Assembly: GCF_029835735.1 (NCBI RefSeq)
Contig: NZ_JAOEAL010000001.1
Coordinates: forward strand, 1,550,001-1,614,000
Reading direction: 5' to 3'
Length of the DNA stretch: 64,000 bases
From: Shewanella sp. GD04112
GTDB lineage: Bacteria > Pseudomonadota > Gammaproteobacteria > Enterobacterales > Shewanellaceae
In this document: in pieces, positions 1 through 9,462 of the stretch
How the letters are laid out: each line of letters begins with the position of its first letter
Numbering within the stretch: position 1 is the first letter of the stretch
Program-made: the position numbers and the translations under genes
The notes under the pieces: model-generated
Told to the model about the DNA's origin: nothing
The model's database searches: none
Seen by the model: only the letters and a program-made list of their open reading frames with translations

Positions 1-2
1 AT

Positions 3-470
3 AAAGGAAGTCGAGAGATAATTGATGTGTTATCTAAGTTTTATTTAAATAATAGGTTTGATTTTAGTTTAAATATTGCTGTATATATGGATGTTAATTG
101 GATGAACAAAATTGAAAGTTTCAATTTTTATGAAATCCATAACGATGAACAGTTAGCTGATTTTTATAGATTAAATGACATCATTATTGCGACAGGTTTG
201 ATTGAGGATGGTGCATTTCATTATCCATGCGCAGAGGCTATTGCATCAAATTGTCTCGTTATCTCAAACTATGCACCACTTGTTAATGGTGAAAGTATCT
301 TGAGTTTAAAGAGTTTTGATAAAGAGGAACTAGCGAAGAAGATTGAACAATGTTTCGAATTAAGTCAGTCTGATATAATAAATGAGTTAGCCTCAAACTA
401 TCAATTAGTTAAAGATTCTTCGTGGAGTATTGTAGGTGATAAGTTTCATAAAATTTTACTCCACATGTAA
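3..470 (+). CDS. glycosyltransferase, C-terminal part (5' end outside window)
   Basis: The reading frame is open from base 3, so the gene begins before the window; the ATG at 27 is internal. The visible part reads like the C-terminal nucleotide-sugar-binding half of a GT-B (family 4-like) glycosyltransferase: it opens with KGSREIIDVL, and the stretch FHYPCAEAIASNCLVISNY resembles the usual acidic loop where a sugar nucleotide is held. It presumably adds one sugar to the O-antigen repeat unit at the inner membrane. It is followed after 25 bases by the polymerase-like gene on the same strand. The donor and acceptor cannot be told from this fragment. Confidence 0.7.
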   Translation, partial: KGSREIIDVLSKFYLNNRFDFSLNIAVYMDVNWMNKIESFNFYEIHNDEQLADFYRLNDIIIATGLIEDGAFHYPCAEAIASNCLVISNYAPLVNGESILSLKSFDKEELAKKIEQCFELSQSDIINELASNYQLVKDSSWSIVGDKFHKILLHM

Positions 471-495
471 GTTTGCTATGATGGTTATTTAACTT

Positions 496-1455
496 ATGAT
501 AAATGCTTATAAGTTTTATACATTTCTCTTACTATGCATATTTACTCTTTTTGGAGCATTAAAGCCTATTGATTTATTGCCCGATATGATGACCTATAAA
601 GAGTACTTCGAAAGTGTAAAATTAGACTCGATAATTCTTGTTGAGTTTAGTTATGTATTCTTGTCACGATTAGTCTTACTTTTTAGTGATTCGTTTCGTT
701 GGGTTATTCTCTTTTATGTATTTACTGCTTTGTATATTAAGTTCTTATGTTTTAGATTGTTTGAGTATAAGTATTTAATTTTATTAATGTACTTATGTTC
801 TCTTTTAATATTGCATGAATTTATTCAGATTAGGATTGCTCTGGCATTATCCTTTTTATTGCTAGGGGTAGTCCTTAGCTATAATAATAAATTAAAATCT
901 ATCATTTGTTTCTTTCTTGCTTTGTTTTTTCACACTTCTGCAATATTGTTCGTACTATTCTTTTATTCAGCTAAGTTGGTTGAGAGAAATAGAGGGTTGG
1001 CGATTTGTTTTTTTATTGGATTTTTTTCAATTTCTATTTTCTTTTTAGATTTTTTAAATCTGCTTAGTTTCTCTTTTTCTAATTATATTTTTGATAAAGT
1101 GATGATATATGTTAATGCAAGCTCTCATATGAATGAAGGTGTTAACATGTTCTCATTTAGAATTGTTGTACTATATATAATCCTTTTATTGTTTTCATTA
1201 AAACTATATAAAATTACGCGGTTTGATTTTATTATTTATTTCTGTGTTATTTCATTGTTGATATTTGCTATTGGATTAAGGTCATTGCCCGATTTATCTT
1301 TTAGGTTTATTGATATGGCAATATTTTTTTCAATATTTATGATTGCTAATTTAAGAAGGTATTACTCAGTTTTTTGTTTTTACTTAATGTCATCAGTATT
1401 CATTATTTCTTCAGTCTATTATAACTATCGTCTTCTTGGTTACATATTTTATTAG
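496..1455 (+). CDS. Wzy/EpsG-like polysaccharide polymerase
   Basis: The 319-residue product is almost entirely hydrophobic, with about nine to ten predicted membrane segments and short charged loops. It belongs with O-antigen polymerases of the EpsG/Wzy type, which join repeat units on the periplasmic side of the inner membrane. Sequence conservation in this family is weak, so the call rests on topology, size and position among glycosyltransferase genes. The codon use is very AT-rich, as is usual for O-antigen clusters acquired by transfer. A flippase (Wzx) would be expected upstream, outside the window. Confidence 0.7.
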   Translation: MINAYKFYTFLLLCIFTLFGALKPIDLLPDMMTYKEYFESVKLDSIILVEFSYVFLSRLVLLFSDSFRWVILFYVFTALYIKFLCFRLFEYKYLILLMYLCSLLILHEFIQIRIALALSFLLLGVVLSYNNKLKSIICFFLALFFHTSAILFVLFFYSAKLVERNRGLAICFFIGFFSISIFFLDFLNLLSFSFSNYIFDKVMIYVNASSHMNEGVNMFSFRIVVLYIILLLFSLKLYKITRFDFIIYFCVISLLIFAIGLRSLPDLSFRFIDMAIFFSIFMIANLRRYYSVFCFYLMSSVFIISSVYYNYRLLGYIFY

Positions 1456-1496
1456 ACTTACATGATAGGTTTTAGCTTTAAAAATTTGGTGGGTTC

Positions 1497-2336
1497 ATGT
1501 GTAATATTAATTTGACAGTTGTGGTTGTAATATATAACAAAAATTTTTTTGAGAGCAGTACGTTAACATCTTTGTTGCGTCAAAACTTTGGACGTGAACA
1601 AGGTGAGTGTAATTTAGTTTTAAACTTATTTGATAATTCTAGTGATCCTTGTATTTCTGAAGATGAACTTAGATTGTTAAAAAATATGTTTTCTGTTAAT
1701 TATAAGCATGATAATAGAAATTTACCACTAAGTGAAATTTATTCTTCACAATTCAAAGATGTAATAAATGGTCATTATATTTTAATTCTAGATGATGATA
1801 CAGACTTGCCCTGTAATTTCATTGCCAATTTTTTCAATGATGCGATTAAAAACCTTTTAGAGCCCAATATCGTTTTTTTGCCAAAGGTTAATGTTTCAGG
1901 TAACTTAATAAGTCCGTATAAAAGTTATTTTGTTTTTTCTCGACCAATTAACTCGTACACATCGGGGAGAGCAAGAGGCTTATCTGCAATTAATAGTGGT
2001 ATTATTATTAAAAAATCGGAGTTGTTGGACAGTTTTTCATATCCTATGTACAGTTCTTTTTACGGAACTGACACAGTGCTTTTTGATTATTTTAATAAAA
2101 ATAATTATAATTTTTGGGTTATGGATTTGTTTTTAGAACATGACTTATCATTTCATCCTTCAAGTGATAAAAAAATATATTTGAGCTCTTTGTCTAAAGT
2201 TATAAATTTTTGGGTGGACCATTATAGTAAGAGTAATTTTAAATCTATGCTTTTAAGAGTTTATATTTTTTTACTTTCCTTGAAGTTATCTCTTAAGTAT
2301 AAAGAGTTTATCAATTTGTTTAAATATTTCAAGTGA
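1497..2336 (+). CDS. family 2 glycosyltransferase
   Basis: This 279-residue protein starts with the beta strand LTVVVVIYNKN typical of GT-A family 2 enzymes and carries a YILILDDDTDLP segment at about residue 95-105, where the DDD would bind the metal and the UDP-sugar. No membrane domain is evident. It is likely a cytoplasmic transferase for one linkage of the repeat unit. The start at 1497 (MCNIN) immediately precedes the first strand of the fold. The stop lies 7 bases before the next gene, so the two are probably co-transcribed. Confidence 0.75.
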   Translation: MCNINLTVVVVIYNKNFFESSTLTSLLRQNFGREQGECNLVLNLFDNSSDPCISEDELRLLKNMFSVNYKHDNRNLPLSEIYSSQFKDVINGHYILILDDDTDLPCNFIANFFNDAIKNLLEPNIVFLPKVNVSGNLISPYKSYFVFSRPINSYTSGRARGLSAINSGIIIKKSELLDSFSYPMYSSFYGTDTVLFDYFNKNNYNFWVMDLFLEHDLSFHPSSDKKIYLSSLSKVINFWVDHYSKSNFKSMLLRVYIFLLSLKLSLKYKEFINLFKYFK

Positions 2337-2343
2337 GCTACCA

Positions 2344-3471
2344 ATGAGTTGTTACAAAATTTTTCCTCTTTATTTCCCTCAGTTATATTCGATTCCTGAA
2401 AATGATAAATGGTGGGGAGACGGTTTTACTGACTGGGAGTTGGTAAAAAGCGCTAAACCTTTATTCCAAGATCATTTTCAACCAAGAAGACCTCTATATG
2501 GTCATCTTGATCAATCTCTACCGCAGACTATTGAAAAACAGTGTAGTATAGCTAAGTCATTTGGAATTAGTGGTTTTAATTTCTATCACTACTGGTTTGA
2601 TGGTAAAGTTTTGCTTGATGCACCTGTTACTAATCTACTTAATAATCCTGATATTCAATTTGAATTTTTCTTTACTTGGGCTAATGAAAATTGGACACGA
2701 CAGTGGATTGGTAAACCGGGTGAAATTCTTGTAAAAAATAGTTATGAGCGTTCAGATGTGTTGTGGAATAATCACTTTGAATATTTATTGCGATTTTTTA
2801 ATGACTCGAGGTATACAAAAATTGATGGAAAGCCAATTTTCTGCATTTATCGTCCTGAAATTATTCCAAATTTAGATGATATGCTAGATTATTTTAATAC
2901 TCGTGCAATTCAAGAAGGGTTTTCTGGTATACACTTTATTGCTATGAGAGCTTATATCTTATCTGGATCGCAAAAAATCTACAATAAATTCGAATCTGTT
3001 ATTAATTTTCAACCAAGATTCGCAATAAATAAGTATTTGGCTTCACGTTCAAAACTTACTAAATATTTAGAATCTTTTGCTCGGAAATTACCCGAAAGCA
3101 TGCAGAGTATCTTAACTAGATTTGTCAGTAACAAAAGTTACCGAATATATTCTTATTCTGATTATATAAATAGTTTAAAAAATAAAGATGATTATAATTG
3201 TTATGGTAAGGAATGTTATCAGATAGTTTTCCCCGATTGGGATAATACTGCAAGATATGGAGATAAAGCCACTTTATTCTCCAATGTTTCTATTCCACAA
3301 TTTAAGTGTGCAATTGACACGGTTGTTGATGGTCAAAAAAACTTCAAAAATAAGATTCTCTTTATAAATGCTTGGAATGAATGGTCCGAAGGCGCATATA
3401 TTGAACCAGATGAAATAAATACCTATAAAAAATTAGAGATTATTAAATCATTCGCTAGCTCTGATTGTTGA
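2344..3471 (+). CDS. WbsX-like (GH99-related) polysaccharide protein
   Basis: The 375-residue product has the hallmarks of the WbsX family found in O-antigen clusters: WWGDGFTDWE near the N-terminus, FFTWANENWTRQW around residue 110 and FINAWNEWSEGAYIEPD near the C-terminus. The family is annotated as glycosyltransferase WbsX and is related in fold to GH99 endo-mannosidases. Whether it transfers or hydrolyses a sugar is not settled for this family. It lies 7 bases after one transferase gene and 26 before another, in the same direction. Confidence 0.75.
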   Translation: MSCYKIFPLYFPQLYSIPENDKWWGDGFTDWELVKSAKPLFQDHFQPRRPLYGHLDQSLPQTIEKQCSIAKSFGISGFNFYHYWFDGKVLLDAPVTNLLNNPDIQFEFFFTWANENWTRQWIGKPGEILVKNSYERSDVLWNNHFEYLLRFFNDSRYTKIDGKPIFCIYRPEIIPNLDDMLDYFNTRAIQEGFSGIHFIAMRAYILSGSQKIYNKFESVINFQPRFAINKYLASRSKLTKYLESFARKLPESMQSILTRFVSNKSYRIYSYSDYINSLKNKDDYNCYGKECYQIVFPDWDNTARYGDKATLFSNVSIPQFKCAIDTVVDGQKNFKNKILFINAWNEWSEGAYIEPDEINTYKKLEIIKSFASSDC

Positions 3472-3497
3472 TTTCTTTATATGAAAAGTGAAAGCTG

Positions 3498-4412
3498 ATG
3501 TCTATTAATACTGTGGATAATATGCCAACTTGTGCTGTTTTGTTGGCTGCTTTTAATGGAGTTAACTGGATTGATGAACAGTTAACTTCAATTCTTTCTC
3601 AAAAAAGTGTTTGTTTGACTGTTTATATTAGCGTTGATGTTTCAAGTGACGGAACTTATGAATATTTACTTGATAGATATGGTCATCATTTGAATGTCAA
3701 AATTTTGTCTAGTCATATTCGTTTCGGGGGGGCTGGTAGAAATTTTTATCGGTTATTAAAGGATGTTGAACTTAGTTTTTATGATTATATTTCTTTTAGT
3801 GACCAAGATGATATTTGGCCGAATGATAAGTTAATCAAAGGTATTGAGAAACTTCAGTTTTATGATTGTTATTCTGCAAACGTTACTGCTTTTTGGGAAA
3901 ATGGATATAATGTTTTAATTGATAAAGCTCAATCACAACGCGAATGGGACTTTTTGTTTGAAGCCGCTGGTCCTGGTTGTACTTATGTTTTTAAGAACGA
4001 CGTTGCAGTTAATTTCAGGTCCTGGTTAATTCAGAATTACGAGCAGATAGGTAAAGATATCGCTTTGCATGACTGGCTTTTTTATGCTTTCGCACGAAAA
4101 AATGGTTATAACTGGTATATTGATCCGCAACCTATGATGCTTTATCGTCAGCATGCGAATAATCAAGTCGGGACTAATAATAATTTGGCTTCTGCTTTAA
4201 AGCGCCTTAAATTGATAAAAAGTAATTGGTATCGAAAACAATCTGTAAAAATTGCAGAGTATTTAAATATTCAAAGTGAACCTATTGTTAAATGTGGTTT
4301 GAATAATGGATATATCGGAAATTTATATTTGTTGTTACATATAAACAAACTTAGAAGAAGAATGCGTGATCGCTTCGCATTATCTTTGGTACTTTTACTG
4401 AATTTATTTTAA
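3498..4412 (+). CDS. family 2 glycosyltransferase (rhamnosyl-type)
   Basis: A 304-residue GT-A protein. The N-terminus has CAVLLAAFNGVNWIDEQLTS, a standard GT2 opening, and SFSDQDDIWPNDKL follows at about residue 97, which is the form of the DxD region seen in many rhamnosyltransferase-like GT2 enzymes. An HDWLFY motif lies further down. It probably acts at the cytoplasmic face of the inner membrane on the lipid-linked repeat unit. The donor sugar is not determined; dTDP-rhamnose would fit the motif and the rmlB fragment at 25.1 kb, but this is inference. Confidence 0.75.
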   Translation: MSINTVDNMPTCAVLLAAFNGVNWIDEQLTSILSQKSVCLTVYISVDVSSDGTYEYLLDRYGHHLNVKILSSHIRFGGAGRNFYRLLKDVELSFYDYISFSDQDDIWPNDKLIKGIEKLQFYDCYSANVTAFWENGYNVLIDKAQSQREWDFLFEAAGPGCTYVFKNDVAVNFRSWLIQNYEQIGKDIALHDWLFYAFARKNGYNWYIDPQPMMLYRQHANNQVGTNNNLASALKRLKLIKSNWYRKQSVKIAEYLNIQSEPIVKCGLNNGYIGNLYLLLHINKLRRRMRDRFALSLVLLLNLF

Positions 4413-4427
4413 TAGTTTTGGACTTTT

Positions 4428-5399
4428 ATGATTTTATTAACCGGAGCTACAGGTTTTGTCGGAAGTGCAGTTTTATTTAAATTGTTGGAAGAGAAAGAGG
4501 TCGCGATTCGTACTTATGGCAGACGTTCACTTTCAGCATTAGGGAATAGTCGTAATCTAAGTATAGAACAAATATGTGGACCTATTACATCTGATACTGA
4601 TTACTCTCTTGCCTTTAAGGATATTAGTGTAGTTATCCATTGTGCCGCCCGAGTCCATCTGATGCAAGATGATGAATCTAACCCATTGTTGTTATATCGA
4701 GAAGTAAATACTGAAGGTACGTTGAATCTTGCTAAACAGGCAGTAAATGCTGGAATAAAACGCTTCATTTTTGTTAGCAGTATTAAGGTTAATGGGGAAA
4801 GTACTGAACTCGGTAAGTCTTTTACCTACAGTGATATTAGAAGTCCACAAGATCCATATGGCGTTTCTAAATCTGAAGCAGAGCATCATTTGATTGAGTT
4901 ATCCAAAGAAACAGGTTTAGAACTTGTCATCATTCGTCCTACTTTAGTTTATGGACCCGGTGTAAAAGCAAATTTTGCATCATTGATGAACTTGGTTTCT
5001 AAAGGAATTCCGCTGCCATTTGGTTGTATTACTCAAAATAAACGTAGTTTGGTGTCTGTTACCAATCTTGTTGATTTAATCATTACCTGCATTGACCATC
5101 CTAAAGCGGCTAATCAAGTATTCCTTGTTTCTGATGACCATGATGTTTCGACTTCTGAAATGGTTCATGAAATGGCAAAGGCACTAGATAAGCCTTCAAT
5201 GCAACTCCCGATCCCCATTTGGTGTTATAAATTAGCGGGTAAACTATTTAACAAATCAGATGTGGTGGATAGGTTAACAGGTTCATTACAGGTTGATATC
5301 TCCCACACGAAACAAACTTTGGGTTGGAAGCCACCTCAGACTCTGCAAGAAGGCTTCAAACAAACAGCGCAAGCTTTTCTTCAAGCAAAAACTAAATGA
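4428..5399 (+). CDS. NAD-dependent sugar epimerase/reductase (WbpV/WreQ-like)
   Basis: The 323-residue protein has an N-terminal Rossmann motif (LTGATGFVGSAV), a serine region (FVSSIKVNG) and a YGVSKSEAEHHL segment that holds the catalytic Tyr and Lys of short-chain dehydrogenases. Enzymes of this size placed beside a WbpM-type dehydratase and a small sugar-phosphate transferase usually reduce UDP-4-keto-6-deoxy-GlcNAc to UDP-QuiNAc (or to the FucNAc isomer). The stop is followed 9 bases later by the transferase gene. A 4-epimerase role is the main alternative; the reaction is inferred from context. Confidence 0.72.
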   Translation: MILLTGATGFVGSAVLFKLLEEKEVAIRTYGRRSLSALGNSRNLSIEQICGPITSDTDYSLAFKDISVVIHCAARVHLMQDDESNPLLLYREVNTEGTLNLAKQAVNAGIKRFIFVSSIKVNGESTELGKSFTYSDIRSPQDPYGVSKSEAEHHLIELSKETGLELVIIRPTLVYGPGVKANFASLMNLVSKGIPLPFGCITQNKRSLVSVTNLVDLIITCIDHPKAANQVFLVSDDHDVSTSEMVHEMAKALDKPSMQLPIPIWCYKLAGKLFNKSDVVDRLTGSLQVDISHTKQTLGWKPPQTLQEGFKQTAQAFLQAKTK

Positions 5400-5408
5400 T
5401 GGTATAAC

Positions 5409-5963
5409 ATGATTCGTTTAATTGATTTTCTCGCAGCCTTCTTTGGACTGTTATTGCTATGGCCAATATTGCTCATCGTTACCATTATTGGTCTGTTTGA
5501 TACTGGCTCACCGATTTTTATCCAAACTCGTGTCGGTAAGCATAAAAAGCCATTTAATTTGGTTAAGTTTCGTACAATGAGTAAAGATACCGCATCGGTT
5601 GCTAGTCATCTTGCAAGTAATGCAGCCATTACTAAGTTTGGCAGTTTTTTGCGAAAAACGAAAATTGATGAGTTGCCACAATTAATTAATGTACTAAAAG
5701 GTGAGATGAGTTTGGTTGGCCCTCGGCCCAACTTATTTAACCAAGAAGAGTTGATTGCTGAGCGTGATGCGTTAGGCATTTACAATGTTTTGCCTGGGGT
5801 GACGGGTTTAGCGCAAGTACAAAATATTGATATGTCTACACCTAAGCTGCTAGCTCAGACGGACAAGAAAATGATCGATACCTTAACTTTAAGCCGTTAT
5901 TTTAAATATATCCTTATGACTGCTACGGGTAGTGGTAGTGGTGATGCTGTTAAGCCAAGTTAG
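5409..5963 (+). CDS. initiating sugar-1-phosphate transferase (PglC/WreU-like)
   Basis: At 184 residues this is a minimal polyprenol-phosphate phosphoglycosyltransferase of the bacterial sugar transferase family (PF02397). It has an N-terminal re-entrant hydrophobic helix (LIDFLAAFFGLLLLWPI), the conserved VKFRTMS and KTKIDELPQLINVLKGEMS segments, and the LVGPRP motif. It would move a sugar-1-phosphate, likely QuiNAc- or FucNAc-1-P, from UDP to undecaprenyl phosphate and so start each O-antigen unit. It directly follows the reductase gene and precedes the dehydratase gene, which supports a shared pathway. Confidence 0.85.
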   Translation: MIRLIDFLAAFFGLLLLWPILLIVTIIGLFDTGSPIFIQTRVGKHKKPFNLVKFRTMSKDTASVASHLASNAAITKFGSFLRKTKIDELPQLINVLKGEMSLVGPRPNLFNQEELIAERDALGIYNVLPGVTGLAQVQNIDMSTPKLLAQTDKKMIDTLTLSRYFKYILMTATGSGSGDAVKPS

Positions 5964-6063
5964 TTATTGCATTTGGGTTTAGCTGTAACTCGTTATCTCA
6001 TGTATACTCACTTGCTCGAAAGACTTGATGCCTGTTATCAATGCATAAGCTGTTACTAAATTT

Positions 6064-8034
6064 ATGACTTTCTTAAATAAGTTGGAGCAAAAGATGGAAT
6101 TTTTGCAATTTTTATTCTCGTTAAAACGTTCGCAAAAGCGTTTAGTCAGTGTTGCTGTAGACTCTGTGTTTTTGCTATTTGCTTTTTGGTTTGCATTACT
6201 TGTGCGTTTGGATTCGGCTGAGGTCTTACTTAAAGCCCAATACTGGGGGCTAATCGCGTTAACTATTCCTATCAGTATCGCCGCCTATGTAAGGCTGGGG
6301 CTTTATCGAGCAGTGCTGCGTTATATCGGTTCACAAGCTTTTACCGCAATAGTTGCAGGGGTTCTGGCGTCTACCGTTGTATTGGTTTTACTTGCCTATT
6401 ACGGTGAGGTCGATTTACCTCGTACTGTGCCTTTTATTTATGCCGCCTTTGCTTTGGTGTTTGTGGGAGGGGCTAGATCGCTGATGCGTTCACTGGTGGG
6501 TGCCGGAATGAATCGCCGTGGTGAACCTGTAGTGATCTATGGTGCAGGTGTCAGTGGTCGTCAAACTGCCATTGCCCTTGCGCAAAGCCATGAATATCAT
6601 CCAATTGCCTTTGTAGATGACGATGAAACTTTGCAAGGTACGGTAATTCAAGGCCTACATGTACATGCGCCGCAAGAGCTACGTAAGTTAATCAAGCAGA
6701 AAGCGACTACCCGTGTATTGCTTGCTATGCCGAGTGCTTCGCGTTCACGTAGGCAAGAAATTATTAATCAGCTTGAGCCACTTACTGTAAAAGTGATGAC
6801 CTTACCCGCTATGGCAGATCTTGTTAGTGGGGATAAATTATTTAGTGATGTAAAAGAAGTAGAAATCGAAGATTTACTGGGCCGTGATTCTGTTGCACCT
6901 AGACAAAACCTATTGTCCGCTAACATCAAAAATAAAGTGGTGATGGTGACAGGGGCAGGGGGCTCGATTGGCTCTGAATTATGCCGGCAGATTTTAAAAC
7001 AGTCACCTAAAAAGTTAGTGCTATTTGAGCTATCAGAATTTGCTTTGTACTCTATTGAACGTGAGCTCTGTGCTACTGCCCATGATTTGGGGATTGATGT
7101 GAGAATCTTACCTATTATGGGTTCTGTACAACGTGAAAATCGTGTACAAGCGGTAATGCAAGCCTTTAATGTACAAACTGTTTACCATGCAGCAGCCTAC
7201 AAACACGTGCCTTTGGTTGAGCATAATGTGGTTGAAGGTGTTCGCAACAACGTATTTGGTACCTTGTATACAGCTAGAGCCGCCATTGCAGCAAAAGTTG
7301 AAACCTTTGTTTTGGTTTCTACCGATAAAGCCGTGCGCCCCACTAATATTATGGGTACCACTAAACGTATGGCCGAACTGGCATTGCAGGCGCTATCTAA
7401 AGAGTCGCATCAAACACGTTTTTGTATGGTACGTTTTGGTAATGTGCTGGGATCTTCAGGCTCAGTTGTGCCTTTGTTCCGTAAACAGATTGCTAATGGT
7501 GGCCCTGTTACTGTAACTCATCCTGAAATCACCCGCTTTTTTATGACCATTCCCGAAGCATCCCAGCTGGTTATTCAAGCAGGGGCAATGGGTAAGGGTG
7601 GCGATGTGTTTGTGCTTGATATGGGCAAGTCAGTCAAAATTGTTGATCTGGCGGCTAAAATGATCCGTCTCAGTGGTTTTGATGTGAAGGATGAAGCAAA
7701 TCCCAACGGTGATATCGCAATTGAATTTACTGGCCTTCGCCCCGGTGAAAAATTGTATGAAGAGTTACTGATTGGCGATGATGTGACAGGTACAGACCAT
7801 GAGCGGATTATGACTGCGAATGAAATTTGCCTGCCATGGGCTGAATTAGAGTTAATTCTTAATCGTTTAGATAAAGCTTGCCATGAGTTTAACCATGAGG
7901 CGATCCGTGAAATTTTGCTCTCGGCCCCGACGGGGTTTGCACCAACAGATGGTATTTGCGATTTAGTCTGGCAACAAAAGAAATCGTCTAAACCTATTGA
8001 TGTTAAAGCTAAAGTAGTTAATTTGGTTTCTTAG
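6064..8034 (+). CDS. UDP-GlcNAc 4,6-dehydratase, membrane-bound (WbpM type)
   Basis: A 656-residue two-part enzyme. The N-terminal third has four hydrophobic segments and a first nucleotide-binding motif (IYGAGVSGRQ, near residue 160). The C-terminal half is the catalytic SDR domain with VTGAGGSIGSELC near residue 297, the VSTDKAVRPTNIMG loop and TGLRPGEKLYEEL. The size and layout are those of WbpM/FlaA1-type inverting or retaining 4,6-dehydratases, which convert UDP-GlcNAc to its 4-keto-6-deoxy form. It probably feeds the upstream reductase. A short gap of 100 bases separates it from the transferase gene, and a terminator follows it. Confidence 0.88.
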   Translation: MTFLNKLEQKMEFLQFLFSLKRSQKRLVSVAVDSVFLLFAFWFALLVRLDSAEVLLKAQYWGLIALTIPISIAAYVRLGLYRAVLRYIGSQAFTAIVAGVLASTVVLVLLAYYGEVDLPRTVPFIYAAFALVFVGGARSLMRSLVGAGMNRRGEPVVIYGAGVSGRQTAIALAQSHEYHPIAFVDDDETLQGTVIQGLHVHAPQELRKLIKQKATTRVLLAMPSASRSRRQEIINQLEPLTVKVMTLPAMADLVSGDKLFSDVKEVEIEDLLGRDSVAPRQNLLSANIKNKVVMVTGAGGSIGSELCRQILKQSPKKLVLFELSEFALYSIERELCATAHDLGIDVRILPIMGSVQRENRVQAVMQAFNVQTVYHAAAYKHVPLVEHNVVEGVRNNVFGTLYTARAAIAAKVETFVLVSTDKAVRPTNIMGTTKRMAELALQALSKESHQTRFCMVRFGNVLGSSGSVVPLFRKQIANGGPVTVTHPEITRFFMTIPEASQLVIQAGAMGKGGDVFVLDMGKSVKIVDLAAKMIRLSGFDVKDEANPNGDIAIEFTGLRPGEKLYEELLIGDDVTGTDHERIMTANEICLPWAELELILNRLDKACHEFNHEAIREILLSAPTGFAPTDGICDLVWQQKKSSKPIDVKAKVVNLVS

Positions 8035-8048
8035 TTTAAGTCATTTTT

Positions 8049-8083
8049 AAAAAGCCAAATCAGGTTTGATTTGGCTTTTTTTG
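8049..8083 (+). terminator. rho-independent terminator after the dehydratase gene
   Basis: Perfect inverted repeat AAAAAGCCAAATC and GATTTGGCTTTTT with a six-base loop, followed by a T run. It lies 15 bases after the dehydratase stop and before glmM, so it likely ends the O-antigen operon. Readthrough into glmM is possible because no other promoter is obvious. Confidence 0.85.
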
Positions 8084-8109
8084 TTTATAACTGTTTTTAA
8101 GGATGCAGT

Positions 8110-9462
8110 ATGTCTAGGAAGTATTTTGGTACCGATGGTGTGCGTGGCAAGGTGGGTACATTCCCTATAACGCCTGATTTTGCGATGAAGTTAGGTTGGG
8201 CGGCTGGCACTGTGCTGGCGTCCACTGGCACTAAAGAAGTGTTGATTGGTAAAGATACCCGTATTAGTGGCTATATGCTTGAGTCGGCAATGGAGGCGGG
8301 CTTTTCGGCGGCGGGTGTGAATGTGGCGTTGATTGGCCCTATGCCAACACCTGCGGTGGCGTATTTGGCGTCGACGTTTCGCGCCGATGCGGGGGTGGTG
8401 ATCAGTGCCTCCCACAATCCTTATTACGACAATGGGATTAAGTTTTTTTCAAACGCTGGCACTAAGTTAAATGATGCGCAGGAGCTTGAAATTGAAGCCT
8501 TGTTAGAGCAGGCACTGCAGCATAATGCGATGCAGTGTGTGGCTTCTGAAAAACTGGGTAAAGTGCGTCGCATTGATGATGCTGCCGGTCGTTATATTGA
8601 GTTTTGTAAGGGAACCTTCCCGAATCACTTAAGTTTGACGGGGTTGAAGATTGTTGTCGATAGCGCCCATGGCGCCGCTTACCATATCGCGCCGAATGTG
8701 TACCGTGAGTTAGGGGCTGAGGTGATTAGCATTAATGACAAACCTAATGGGGTAAATATTAATGACCATTGCGGTGCAACACATTTAGATAGTTTGCAAA
8801 CCGCCGTGATGGTGCATGAGGCCGATTTAGGTATTGCATTAGATGGCGATGCGGATAGGGTGATGTTTGTTGACCATAATGGCCATGTGGTTGATGGTGA
8901 TGAAATTTTATTTATTCTGGCACAAGCTGCGTTCCAAAAAGGTGAAATGGTCGGCGGTGTGGTTGGTACTTTAATGTCAAACCTTGGTTTAGAACTGGCC
9001 CTTAAGCAAATGGACATTCCCTTTGTACGTGCAAAGGTGGGCGATCGTTATGTGGTTGAGCAGCTTAAAGAAACGGGTTGGCAACTGGGCGGCGAAGGTT
9101 CTGGGCATATTTTGAGTTTAAAGCACGCTTCAACGGGTGATGGTATTGTGGCGTCTCTACAGATACTTAAAGCTATTTTAGAGTCAGGCAAACGTTTAGC
9201 CGATATTAAAGCGGGCATGACCAAGTTGCCGCAAGTACTTATTAATGTACGTTTATCATCAGGCAGTGCCGACAGCATTTTGGCTTTAGACAGTGTTAAG
9301 CAAGCGGTGGTAATCGCTGAGGAAGTTTTAGGGGATAAGGGGCGAGTATTATTGCGTAAATCGGGTACTGAACCCTTAATGAGAGTGATGGTTGAATCCA
9401 CGGACATTGCCTTGACCCAACAACAAGCTGAATATATCGCTCAGGCAGTCAAAGCGGCATAA
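8110..9462 (+). CDS. glmM: phosphoglucosamine mutase
   Basis: The 450-residue product has the full family layout: an N-terminal YFGTDGVRG, the phosphoserine loop ISASHNPYYDNGIKFF near residue 100, the metal loop ALDGDADRVMFVD near residue 243, the sugar-binding GGEGSGH near residue 330 and RKSGTEPLMRVM near the C-terminus. It interconverts glucosamine-6-phosphate and glucosamine-1-phosphate on the way to UDP-GlcNAc. Its length equals the housekeeping enzyme. Location next to an O-antigen cluster rather than the usual ftsH-folP neighbourhood suggests a second, dedicated copy that raises UDP-GlcNAc supply. Confidence 0.93.
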   Translation: MSRKYFGTDGVRGKVGTFPITPDFAMKLGWAAGTVLASTGTKEVLIGKDTRISGYMLESAMEAGFSAAGVNVALIGPMPTPAVAYLASTFRADAGVVISASHNPYYDNGIKFFSNAGTKLNDAQELEIEALLEQALQHNAMQCVASEKLGKVRRIDDAAGRYIEFCKGTFPNHLSLTGLKIVVDSAHGAAYHIAPNVYRELGAEVISINDKPNGVNINDHCGATHLDSLQTAVMVHEADLGIALDGDADRVMFVDHNGHVVDGDEILFILAQAAFQKGEMVGGVVGTLMSNLGLELALKQMDIPFVRAKVGDRYVVEQLKETGWQLGGEGSGHILSLKHASTGDGIVASLQILKAILESGKRLADIKAGMTKLPQVLINVRLSSGSADSILALDSVKQAVVIAEEVLGDKGRVLLRKSGTEPLMRVMVESTDIALTQQQAEYIAQAVKAA

